From: DATMTS01 sp035564555
GTDB taxonomy: Bacteria > Actinomycetota > Actinomycetes > Actinomycetales > Microbacteriaceae
Assembly (NCBI GenBank): GCA_035564555.1
Contig: DATMTS010000037.1
Span: forward strand, 1 to 11,894
DNA: 11,894 nucleotides
Reading direction: 5' to 3'
Below are positions 1-5,738 of this stretch, piece by piece. The notes beneath the pieces were generated by a model that did no database searches, had not been told where the DNA came from, and saw only the letters and a list, made by a program, of their open reading frames with translations. Every line of letters begins with the position of its first letter. Within the stretch, counting starts at the first letter, position 1. Position numbers and translations under genes: made by a program.

Positions 1-327
1 CTCGTCGAGCGACGTTCGCGCGCCAGGGTCCGGGTCGGGTTCCACGTCGGTGCAGATCGCGCCGACCATGACGAACCATGCGACGAGAGCGAGACAGGCC
101 CACCCGTCGACGCGGAAGTGAGCGAGGTCGATGCCGATGCACGTCGCGCAGGCGACGAACGCCAGCCAGAACACGACGTAACGCACCGCGACGGGAGACG
201 CCCCCCGCGTCTCAACCGCCTCGGCGTCCGCTACCGGCTCACGTTCCGGTGCGGATCCGGCACTGGGGATGCCGGACGCTTCCTGGGAGAGTCGGCGCGC
301 TTCGGCGCGCACGCTCTCGCGGCTCAT
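1..327 (-). CDS. Small membrane protein, partial (runs off left edge)
   Basis: This frame is open for 109 codons from the ATG at 327-325 to base 1 without a stop, so the C-terminus lies outside the window. The start overlaps the stop of the upstream gene as ATGA (324-327). There is no good ribosome-binding site, so translation is probably coupled. Residues 1-45 are hydrophilic and charged. Two hydrophobic segments follow, at about residues 47-66 and 76-92, then an acidic Pro/Asp tail, consistent with a two-pass inner membrane protein. I do not recognise the family. Its place behind a Cro-like gene suggests early lytic expression. If the window is circular, the frame continues from base 11894 for 17 more codons and stops with TGA at 11843-11841, inside the start of the terminase gene. 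That last stretch has weaker GC3 than the rest. Confidence 0.62.
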   Translation of the reverse strand, partial: MSRESVRAEARRLSQEASGIPSAGSAPEREPVADAEAVETRGASPVAVRYVVFWLAFVACATCIGIDLAHFRVDGWACLALVAWFVMVGAICTDVEPDPDPGARTSLDE

Positions 328-542
328 CGCTGGCCGCCCATCGCCCAGAAGAGCAGCCCCATGACCACCACGACGACCGCTGCCATTCCGAGCCACGTAG
401 CCGCAGTGATCGCCAGAGCGAGGAGCGTCAGTCCCCACCCGCCGCCCGTCACCAGGAAGGTGACGATGACCGGGAGTAGGAACGTGAGGATGAGCACCGT
501 CGCGGCGGCGATGACGACGCGGGTGCTGTGGCGCGGGCTCAT
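324..542 (-). CDS. Small hydrophobic membrane protein, unknown function
   Basis: A 72-residue protein that is almost entirely hydrophobic after a short basic N-terminus (residues 1-8). Membrane segments lie at about residues 9-31 and 37-68, and the second may be two closely spaced spans. The ATG at 542-540 overlaps the stop of the Cro-like gene as ATGA. A GGGGAG ribosome-binding site lies about 8 nt upstream, inside the end of that gene. Its own stop overlaps the next ATG in the same way, so the three genes form a tightly coupled early operon read leftward. The function is not recognisable. A membrane protein in this position could act in superinfection exclusion or lysis timing, but that is only positional inference. 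Confidence 0.66.
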   Translation of the reverse strand: MSPRHSTRVVIAAATVLILTFLLPVIVTFLVTGGGWGLTLLALAITAATWLGMAAVVVVVMGLLFWAMGGQR

Positions 543-760
543 GACTCGCGCTCCCCAAAGAATGCGCCCACCGTCGTGTGCAGATGGGCCGCGAGCTTGA
601 TCAGCTCCTCGGGGGTGAACGGCGTGACGCCCTTGAAGCGACGCGACATCGCCATGGCCGAGGCGCCGATCACTGGAGCCAGAGAGGACTGGGACTGCAG
701 CTGTTCAGCCGCAACCCCGCGGACCTTCGCCGCAACATCTTCGTTCGTGAGTACCGCCAT
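539..760 (-). CDS. Cro-like helix-turn-helix regulator
   Basis: A 73-residue DNA-binding protein. A helix-turn-helix occupies about residues 8-68, with the recognition helix around residues 34-44 (AMAMSRRFKG). It is a clear paralogue of the divergent repressor at 893-1324: both carry M-x-M-S-R-R-[FL]-x-G-[VI]-T-P-F-T followed by an amphipathic helix. I chose the ATG at 760-758 because the longer upstream frame covers the promoter region and has non-coding composition. No ribosome-binding site precedes this ATG. A TACCGT hexamer sits exactly 7 nt upstream, which suggests a leaderless mRNA. A small repressor paralogue transcribed away from the repressor and leading the lytic-direction operon is the classic Cro arrangement. 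The Cro role is inferred from position and homology. Confidence 0.82.
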   Translation of the reverse strand: MAVLTNEDVAAKVRGVAAEQLQSQSSLAPVIGASAMAMSRRFKGVTPFTPEELIKLAAHLHTTVGAFFGERES

Positions 761-892
761 GTGGAAGACGGTAACACTTTTCGTTAGTGATGCAAGCGCG
801 TGTCGCAACTTTTTCGAGGTTGGATAACGCTCCGCGCGGCGCGCGTAACTTTGTGTAGCGCTTACGTACCGATATCCGTTACACTGACGCGC
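761..892. promoter_or_regulatory. Divergent promoter/operator region between Cro-like and repressor genes
   Basis: This 132-bp gap drives two diverging genes. On the plus strand TACACT (880-885) lies 7 nt before the repressor ATG. On the minus strand TACCGT (773-768) lies 7 nt before the Cro-like ATG. Neither gene has a Shine-Dalgarno sequence, so both transcripts may be leaderless. A weak TTGCAT (795-790, minus) could be the -35 of the Cro promoter, with a 16-bp spacer. No convincing -35 is seen for the repressor promoter. GTTAC-like half-sites recur at 771-775 (minus), 783-787 (plus, GTTAG), 824-828 (minus, GTTAT), 845-849 (minus) and 878-882 (plus). The outermost two overlap the two -10 hexamers, as operators would. 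The promoter and operator calls are inference from motifs. Confidence 0.6.
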
Positions 893-1324
893 ATGAGCAC
901 AATCGCGCACCTGCCCGAACGGGACACGACTGCAGAGACCATCGCCTCCAACATCCGGGCCGAGATCGCCCGCGCCGGGCTCACAGACGCCGAGTTCGCG
1001 ACGCGCTTCGGTCTCTCGCCGATGTCAATGAGCCGCCGGCTCGCTGGGATCACGCCGTTCACTACGGCCGAGGTCGCCCGGGCCGCGGCGTTCTTCGGAG
1101 TGAGCATCGAATCGCTCTTCACCGAGCACCCGGGACCGATCAAGATCACGCGCGGCACCGCCGGCGCAGGTCGGCGTCGCGGTTTGTACCTTCTCGACAA
1201 CGTGGGCCCTGCCGGGTTCGAACCGACGACAACCTGGGTGGAACCGCGTCAGTTCGGTGAGGCCGAGCCTGAGCATATCGCGCCGGTGATCCCGCTTCGT
1301 CGGCGTGCGGTGGTGGCATCGTGA
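893..1324 (+). CDS. Immunity repressor (helix-turn-helix) containing the putative attP core
   Basis: A 143-residue regulator. The helix-turn-helix spans about residues 16-76, with the recognition helix at about 42-52 (PMSMSRRLAG). It resembles the divergent Cro-like protein but has a long C-terminal extension. I chose the ATG at 893-895 because the longer frame reads back through the promoter and because TACACT lies 7 nt upstream (leaderless start). Residues 104-112 (VGPAGFEPT) are the typical translation of an antisense tRNA T-arm and acceptor end. The likely attachment core therefore lies inside the gene. Integration would replace residues after about 104-112 with host-derived sequence and remove the hydrophobic C-terminus ending VVAS. 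In mycobacteriophage BPs and relatives the same layout makes the viral repressor unstable and the shorter prophage form active. The gene is coupled to the next ORF by a GTGA overlap. Confidence 0.87.
   Translation: MSTIAHLPERDTTAETIASNIRAEIARAGLTDAEFATRFGLSPMSMSRRLAGITPFTTAEVARAAAFFGVSIESLFTEHPGPIKITRGTAGAGRRRGLYLLDNVGPAGFEPTTTWVEPRQFGEAEPEHIAPVIPLRRRAVVAS
1195..1238 (+). repeat. Imperfect 12-bp direct repeat flanking the attP core
   Basis: CGACAACGTGGG (1195-1206) and CGACAACCTGGG (1227-1238) match at 11 of 12 positions in the same orientation, with starts 32 bp apart. They bracket the tRNA-like T-arm and acceptor sequence. They could be integrase binding sites or a chance effect of coding constraint. 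The position at the suspected recombination site makes the first worth testing. Confidence 0.5.
1203..1239 (-). other. Putative attP core: tRNA 3'-end-like sequence
   Basis: Read on the minus strand, this segment has the 3' end of a tRNA. A T-stem (1227-1223) pairs with 1215-1211, with one G-T wobble, around the loop TTCGAAC (1222-1216). A 7-nt acceptor strand AGGGCCC (1210-1204) and a discriminator A (1203) follow. No CCA is encoded and no 5' half of a tRNA is present, so this is not a functional tRNA gene. Tyrosine integrases of actinobacterial phages commonly target tRNA 3' ends, and attP carries that end so the host tRNA is rebuilt on integration. The integrase gene starts about 270 bp away. 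The exact core borders cannot be set without the host attB, and I cannot assign the tRNA isotype. Confidence 0.72.
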
Positions 1325-1509
1325 CCGTGCGAAGCGAGTGCGTGTGCGGATGGGCCGGGGCATGGCGCGGCACGCCCGGTGATGCCGCTGGCGACGGCTT
1401 CCGACATCTGTACGACGACGGATGCATGCTTCCGCAACAGTTCCGGAGTGCACCTAATACGCCCGAACGCGCAGATGCGCAATCGACGACACGCCAAGAG
1501 ATCTCATGA
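1321..1509 (+). CDS. Small Cys-containing protein of unknown function between repressor and integrase
   Basis: A 62-residue ORF starting at GTG 1321, which overlaps the repressor stop (GTGA). It ends at a TGA that overlaps the integrase ATG (ATGA, 1506-1509). This double coupling is the best evidence that it is translated. Residues 7-11 read CVCGW, with a His at about 29 and a Cys at about 35. A C-x-C-G...H...C pattern of this kind could bind zinc, but the spacing fits no domain I can name. The C-terminal third is polar and probably disordered. In the integrated state this gene would stay with the integrase and lose the repressor promoter. It might be a recombination directionality factor or merely a translational bridge. 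Both are guesses. Confidence 0.5.
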   Translation: MTVRSECVCGWAGAWRGTPGDAAGDGFRHLYDDGCMLPQQFRSAPNTPERADAQSTTRQEIS

Positions 1510-2420
1510 GTACTTCATCCCCAACCGCATATGAGAGGGCTCTCATAAATTGGCATCCTTCGGACATGGGGGAAGACGTACTCGTTGCGTTCGCTGACTA
1601 TGAGCGGGCGCGAAACCTGGCGGAGACCACGATCCGCAACCGCGACAGCATCCTGCGCACTGCCCGCGACAAGCTCGGCAAGCTGCTCATCGACATGGAT
1701 CTACGAGACCTACGCCAATACCTCGGGCGTCCCGGCAACCACCCTGGCACACGACGCACCGAGCGCGCAGCCATGCGCGCGTTCTACCGCTGGCTCGTCG
1801 ACGACGGCTACCGGCAGGATGACCCCACGACCCGCCTGGCGCCCATACGCGTCCCCAAAGGTGAACCACGACCATTCACCCCGGGACAGATCGATGCGAT
1901 GCTCAGCCGGTCGTACGCGCGCACACGCGCCATGATCCTGCTCGGCTACTACCAGGGGTTCCGGGTCTCGTCTATCGCGCGGGTGCACGGCGACGATATC
2001 GACCTGCTCGCGCGGACCATCCGCACCCGCGGGAAGGGCAACAAGGTGCGCACGCTCCCGCTGCATCCGGTCATCGCCGAGCTCGCCGAGACGATGCCGA
2101 CGCGCGACTGGTGGTTCCCTGCGCGCGGAGACCATCCCGGCCACGTGAAGCCGACCAGCGTCACTGACCTGATCACCCGCGCGAAGAAACGCGCCGGGAT
2201 CACCGACCCGACACTCACGCCCCACTCGCTGCGGCACGCGTTCGGGACCGACCTCGTCGAAGAAGGCGTCGACATCCGCGTCGTCCAGGAGCTCATGATG
2301 CACGAGTCCCTGGCGACGACCCAGATCTACACGCGCGTCAGCGAGCGGCTGAAGCGGGAAGGTATCAGCGTGCTCGCCGCACGCTCTATCCCGATGCACT
2401 CTCACCGCCGCACCGCGTGA
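1506..2420 (+). CDS. int: Tyrosine recombinase integrase
   Basis: A 304-residue site-specific recombinase. Residues about 22-105 form the SAM-like core-binding domain and 120-290 the catalytic domain. The full catalytic set is visible: Arg153 in GFRVSSI, Lys177 in RGKGNK, His240 and Arg243 in HSLRHAFG, His266 in HESLATTQ, and the nucleophile Tyr275 in QIYTRV. The spacings from the second Arg to His (23) and from His to Tyr (9) match XerD-type enzymes. The N-terminus is short, and an arm-binding domain is not obvious. The ATG is coupled to the preceding ORF by a 4-nt overlap, with only a weak AAGAG upstream. The probable attP lies upstream inside the repressor gene, so int would be co-transcribed with the repressor only before integration. 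The C-terminus is basic and ends RRTA. Confidence 0.97.
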   Translation: MSTSSPTAYERALINWHPSDMGEDVLVAFADYERARNLAETTIRNRDSILRTARDKLGKLLIDMDLRDLRQYLGRPGNHPGTRRTERAAMRAFYRWLVDDGYRQDDPTTRLAPIRVPKGEPRPFTPGQIDAMLSRSYARTRAMILLGYYQGFRVSSIARVHGDDIDLLARTIRTRGKGNKVRTLPLHPVIAELAETMPTRDWWFPARGDHPGHVKPTSVTDLITRAKKRAGITDPTLTPHSLRHAFGTDLVEEGVDIRVVQELMMHESLATTQIYTRVSERLKREGISVLAARSIPMHSHRRTA

Positions 2421-2424
2421 GGTC

Positions 2425-2446
2425 TACCATCCATCATCAGGGGGGA
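2425..2446 (+). promoter_or_regulatory. Possible lipoprotein promoter hexamer and strong ribosome-binding site
   Basis: In the 30-nt gap after int, TACCAT (2425-2430) fits a TANNNT -10 element. A G-rich ribosome-binding site (GGGGGGA, about 2440-2446) sits 4-5 nt before the lipoprotein ATG. The ribosome-binding site is clear; the promoter is weakly supported. A private promoter would let the lipoprotein be made in the lysogen, where the repressor promoter is severed from this unit. Confidence 0.35.
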
Positions 2447-2450
2447 AGAC

Positions 2451-2900
2451 ATGAACACCAGATCTCGCACCGCGGGCGCCGTCGCGCTCGCACTGGCCGG
2501 CGCGCTCGCGCTCGCGGGCTGCGCCGCCGCTCAGGCGCCGAAGCCCACGCACACCGCGCCGCAGACCTTCACCGCCGTCGGCGACCTCATCCTGAACAGC
2601 TCGCCGCTGTCAGGCGACGGGATCGGCGCGAATGCAGACGGATCGTGCAACGGGATGAACGGCTACTCCGACATCAACGAGGGCACGCAGGTGAACATCT
2701 ACGACGCGAGCGGGAAGATCGTCGCGTCAGGCACGCTCGAGGCCGGAACGGGCGACACGTCGCAGTGTCAGTTCGACTACTCGATCAGCGGCATCCCCCG
2801 CGGGTCCGACTTCTACCAGATCGAGGTCAGCCACCGCGGCAAGATCACCGAGAGCGCCGCAGCCATGCTCAAGCCGGTGAGCCTCAGCCTCGGCCAATGA
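2451..2900 (+). CDS. Secreted lipoprotein, candidate lysogenic-conversion (moron) gene
   Basis: A 149-residue protein with a textbook lipoprotein signal: basic residues 1-7, a hydrophobic Ala/Leu core, and lipobox LAGC at 21-24, so Cys24 would be lipidated and the mature protein anchored outside the membrane. The mature part is a small beta-rich domain. It has GSCNG and GYSDI motifs, a second Cys in SQCQFDYS that could pair with the first, and a closing FYQIEVSHRGK block. This pattern resembles a domain I recall in many actinobacterial and actinophage lipoproteins of unknown function. It follows int after 30 nt with a strong ribosome-binding site and faces the virion genes across a stem-loop. 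Phage lipoproteins in this position can block superinfection or alter the host surface. That role is inferred, not shown. Confidence 0.86.
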   Translation: MNTRSRTAGAVALALAGALALAGCAAAQAPKPTHTAPQTFTAVGDLILNSSPLSGDGIGANADGSCNGMNGYSDINEGTQVNIYDASGKIVASGTLEAGTGDTSQCQFDYSISGIPRGSDFYQIEVSHRGKITESAAAMLKPVSLSLGQ

Positions 2901-2903
2901 CAC

Positions 2904-2949
2904 GAGTCCCCGAACCCACCACCCTGCAGGGCAGTGAGTCCGGGGACTC
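2904..2949. terminator. Stem-loop between convergent units, probable bidirectional terminator
   Basis: GAGTCCCCG (2904-2912) and CGGGGACTC (2941-2949) form a perfect 9-bp stem. The 28-nt loop itself contains the palindrome CCCTGCAGGG (2923-2932). The element sits 3 nt after the lipoprotein stop and 16 nt before the end of the minus-strand virion operon, where both units need to end. Neither side has a U-tract, so it would be of the tail-less type often seen in high-GC actinobacteria. Confidence 0.66.
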
Positions 2950-2965
2950 TCATTCGTTGTAGCTG

Positions 2966-3358
2966 TCAGCCCACCCAGGGCAGCGCCCTCTTCGGCCGGA
3001 TAATCTGCTTCACCATCCAGTCGAGCGGGAACGGCCGGATGACGAACTGGTCATCTCCGAGGCTCGCGTTCGCCGGGTCCACCTTCGCGGCGTTCCAGGT
3101 GTTGCGGGCCTGCATCAGCTGCGCCTGCCGGTAGTCCGGCGGAATGGTGTCGGTGATCGGGTTGATGAGGCCCGTCACCGGGTCGATCTGGCCCAGCGAC
3201 AGGGCCGCCGTCGTCGGGTCCGTGTACTTCGGGGCATATGTGATCACCGCGTTCTTCGCGATCGTCAGCAACGTCTCGAGCTGGTCGTCGCTGGCCGGCG
3301 CATCACCCCAGTCCGTGCGGGCCGTCGTGGTGTCATACCAGGTTGTCGGGATCGTCAC
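2966..3358 (-). CDS. Head-tail connector/adaptor-like protein
   Basis: A 130-residue protein starting at GTG 3358-3356, with AGGAGA about 7 nt upstream overlapping the end of the tailspike gene. Residues 22-45 are helical (SDDQLETLLTIAKNAVITYA). A Pro-rich linker follows at 58-75 and another helix at about 75-92 (DYRQAQLMQARNTWNAAK). The C-terminal block at 104-130 (QFVIRPFPLDWMVKQIIRPK) resembles actinophage head-to-tail adaptors of the gp6-like class, which form a ring under the portal. I recognise the pattern but not a specific family. Such genes normally follow the capsid gene. Here it is last in the operon, behind the tailspike. If the assignment is right, it could link portal to tailspike directly. 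An uncharacterised tail-base protein is the alternative. Confidence 0.62.
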   Translation of the reverse strand: MTIPTTWYDTTTARTDWGDAPASDDQLETLLTIAKNAVITYAPKYTDPTTAALSLGQIDPVTGLINPITDTIPPDYRQAQLMQARNTWNAAKVDPANASLGDDQFVIRPFPLDWMVKQIIRPKRALPWVG

Positions 3359-3367
3359 GTCAGTCTC

Positions 3368-5176
3368 CTAGCCGGCCCGCACGAGACGGATGCCGATCAG
3401 TGCCGCGTCGGCCGTGTACGTGTCGCCCGCATCGGTCGCAACGCGGTCAACGCGGATCACGAGCGGATTCACGGGCCGGGTGAGGTTCGAGATAACAGTG
3501 ACCTCCTGCGCCTGTCCAGTCACCCCAGGGGCGGTCGCGGTGTAGTTCGTCGATGCGGCACCATTCGATGGCAACTGACCGTTGATCAGGTTCGATCGCG
3601 ACACCTGCCACACGACGTTGCCAGTTCCAGAACTCGTCGGTGCCCACATGAGCACCACGTTGAACGAGCCCCAACTCGGCGGCATCATCTCCACCGCCGC
3701 CGCGACCTGCTCCACCACTGACGCATCGAACTGCCATGACGCCGGATACCCGACACCCGGAACGCCGATGATGTTCGGGGTGCCGGTGATGCTGATGAAC
3801 TCCTGAGCCGGGATCCAGATCTGCTCCGGCGTGAGCGTGTTCGAGTTGAACGTCCCCGCCGTGCAGGATCGGAACTCGTAGCCGTGCAGCTTCGAATCGG
3901 TCGGTGACCCGTTGAATCCATACCCGGTCGCGGTATCCACCACGACATCACTGAACGTGAACTCGCTGTTCGTGGAGTCAATGTCGAACCCGTCGCCGCC
4001 GATCGCTCGGAAACGAACGTTGGCAATCTGCACCCGCGTGGAGTTGCGCGAGTAGATCCCGTCGCTGCCGAGCTGGATGCCCAGCATGTCGGTGATCATG
4101 ACCGTGTCGCAGTTATTCAGCACCACCGCGCGCGCCGTGTTCCCGCCCGTGCCCACATACGCGAGGATGTGTGCACCGCTGATCAGAGAGTTGCTCACGT
4201 AGGTCAGATCGTATGCATCCCCAGCCAGTTCCGAATGCTTGTTCGCGAATGCTGTTATCCCGCTGCACCAGGCCGTAGATGTGCCCGCTGCGATGATGAA
4301 CTTCCCGTAGCCAGTGGAGTCCTGGTAGCACCCAAGTACGAACATGTGCAGGAGCTTCGCCGCCGTCGTGACCTGGATGCACGCCGTCGTAGAATCGGCT
4401 CCGATGTTATGGAACCGGACACCCATGATGGTAATCCCACGGATCTGCGATGCGTCCGATCCGGTGTTGTACGTGGCATCCGGTCCATCTATCACGAATC
4501 CTGAGAGACAGCCGGCGACCAGCGTCTGCGGACCATCCACGATCATGTTTCGGCCATGCGTGCGCACTGGGACTCTCAGCCACTGAAATGTCGCGCCGCG
4601 GATGTTCGCGTCGATATTCCCATCGGTGTCGCCGTAGAAGACAACACCGTCAACGGTCGCGCCTGCGCCGTTGATCCCCCCGTCCCCCATGAGTGCCACA
4701 ACATCCAGAACGAATCCGGTTGTCTTGACGATGATCATGACTCCATTTGCCACTGACATGCGGATGGATACGGCGTAGCCGTCACGCGGCTGGCCGAGGA
4801 ATCGCAGGTTCGGGGTCGTGATGTTCAACGACGCCGTGATCTGGTACCAGGCGCTCGATCCGGTGTGGGGGAAGATGATCGCCTGACCCGGCGCGGCGGC
4901 GTTGATTGCGGCCTGGATCGCCGCGGTGTCGTCCGTCACGCCGTCACCGACAGCGCCATAGTCGAGCACGTTCAGGCCAGTGGATGCCGCCAGCCACGCC
5001 CGCTGATGCACCGAGAACGCCGACGAGGATTCCTCGGCGACCGACGCCATGACCGCGTCGTCAGTCGCGGGCAGCGCGTTGACGGCGTCCGCCAGGGCGC
5101 TGAGCGCCGCGTTGTTCTTCGTCGCCCATGTGGGCGCCGGCGTCAGTCCGACGACAGGGAGGTCGAGGTCAACCAT
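3368..5176 (-). CDS. Tailspike/receptor-binding protein with pectin-lyase-type beta-helix
   Basis: A 602-residue virion protein. Residues 1-66 are a mainly helical N-terminal region, the likely virion attachment part. Residues 70-92 carry the signature that opens phage beta-helix tailspikes (LDYGAVGDGVTDDTAAIQ). Repeating short beta-strands rich in Gly, Asn and Asp then run to about residue 440, including several I-x-G/N-x-x-F rungs. From about 455 on there is a separate beta-rich C-terminal domain ending in DAALIGIRLVRAG, probably for trimerisation or binding. Tailspikes of this fold bind or cleave surface polysaccharide, but I cannot point to catalytic residues. The ATG at 5176-5174 has GGAGG upstream. 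The beta-helix part (especially about 4190-4500 and 4700-4760) is visibly lower in GC than the flanking genes, consistent with exchange of host-range modules. Confidence 0.84.
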   Translation of the reverse strand: MVDLDLPVVGLTPAPTWATKNNAALSALADAVNALPATDDAVMASVAEESSSAFSVHQRAWLAASTGLNVLDYGAVGDGVTDDTAAIQAAINAAAPGQAIIFPHTGSSAWYQITASLNITTPNLRFLGQPRDGYAVSIRMSVANGVMIIVKTTGFVLDVVALMGDGGINGAGATVDGVVFYGDTDGNIDANIRGATFQWLRVPVRTHGRNMIVDGPQTLVAGCLSGFVIDGPDATYNTGSDASQIRGITIMGVRFHNIGADSTTACIQVTTAAKLLHMFVLGCYQDSTGYGKFIIAAGTSTAWCSGITAFANKHSELAGDAYDLTYVSNSLISGAHILAYVGTGGNTARAVVLNNCDTVMITDMLGIQLGSDGIYSRNSTRVQIANVRFRAIGGDGFDIDSTNSEFTFSDVVVDTATGYGFNGSPTDSKLHGYEFRSCTAGTFNSNTLTPEQIWIPAQEFISITGTPNIIGVPGVGYPASWQFDASVVEQVAAAVEMMPPSWGSFNVVLMWAPTSSGTGNVVWQVSRSNLINGQLPSNGAASTNYTATAPGVTGQAQEVTVISNLTRPVNPLVIRVDRVATDAGDTYTADAALIGIRLVRAG

Positions 5177-5192
5177 GGATGCTCCCTCCGGG

Positions 5193-5720
5193 TCAGCTGG
5201 TGACGGTGTTCGCGTCCGGCAGCGGGTCTCCGTTGCTGGCCGGCTCCGGGGCCGGATCAGGCTCGGGTGCGGCGACGGTCGTCACGACTGCGGCGCCGTC
5301 TGCCGTCACGCCCAGATCGGCCAGCGGCACCGCCGTCGGGTCCTGCGGGAGTGTGGCGAGGATGAGACGCAGCATCGAAATGAACGCGGCCAGAGCGGAC
5401 GCTTGCAGCACATGCACCCACGGCACACCCGACAGCAGCGTCGCACCGGCGAGACCCGACACCATCGCCTGCCCGAACGTCTTCGCCACCCGCTCGAGCG
5501 CGGACAGCCACCACGGCAGGTCAACCCCGATCGCCTCCGGTAGCCCGGCCAGGGACGTGACGAAGCTGAGCACCACACCCAGCCCGGCCACCGAGCCGAC
5601 CATCACCCAGTCGATGCTGCGGACGGTCGCACCGCCCGCCAGATACGGGATGCCGACAGCGATCGCCGTATACAGGGCGCGCAACAGCGCACCCTTCCAC
5701 CATGCAGCGTTCGTGATCAT
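5193..5720 (-). CDS. Holin with internal duplication (r1t-type)
   Basis: A 175-residue membrane protein. Residues 7-61 (beginning WWKGALLRALYTA) and 70-125 (beginning WWLSALERVAKTF) are two copies of the same unit. Each has a Trp-Trp start, an amphipathic helix with a conserved Arg, a membrane span, a [DP]WV turn and a second span ending in a Leu/Ala-rich helix. This matches the r1t-like holin pattern of Gram-positive phages, which usually has one copy in about 70-80 residues. The C-terminal 50 residues are acidic and Pro-rich (PEPDPAPEP), a typical cytoplasmic holin tail. It lies just after the lytic enzyme and the membrane/coiled-coil gene, the expected place for a lysis cassette. A holin with its antiholin fused in one chain is possible. 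The ATG at 5720-5718 follows GGAAAGG. Confidence 0.78.
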   Translation of the reverse strand: MITNAAWWKGALLRALYTAIAVGIPYLAGGATVRSIDWVMVGSVAGLGVVLSFVTSLAGLPEAIGVDLPWWLSALERVAKTFGQAMVSGLAGATLLSGVPWVHVLQASALAAFISMLRLILATLPQDPTAVPLADLGVTADGAAVVTTVAAPEPDPAPEPASNGDPLPDANTVTS

Positions 5721-5738
5721 GATGATGCCTTTCCAGAA

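Noticed and set aside
761..910. Longer N-termini for the Cro-like protein and the repressor through the intergenic region
   Set aside because: Both extensions would cover the same DNA on opposite strands, have non-coding composition, and would remove the only possible promoter space.
1203..1239. A tRNA gene on the minus strand
   Set aside because: Only the T-arm and acceptor 3' strand are present. No D-arm, anticodon arm or 5' acceptor strand can be folded upstream, so it is better explained as an attachment core.
1710..2405. A 231-codon open frame on the minus strand opposite the integrase
   Set aside because: It is antisense to a gene with a complete set of catalytic residues, and its product has no recognisable features.
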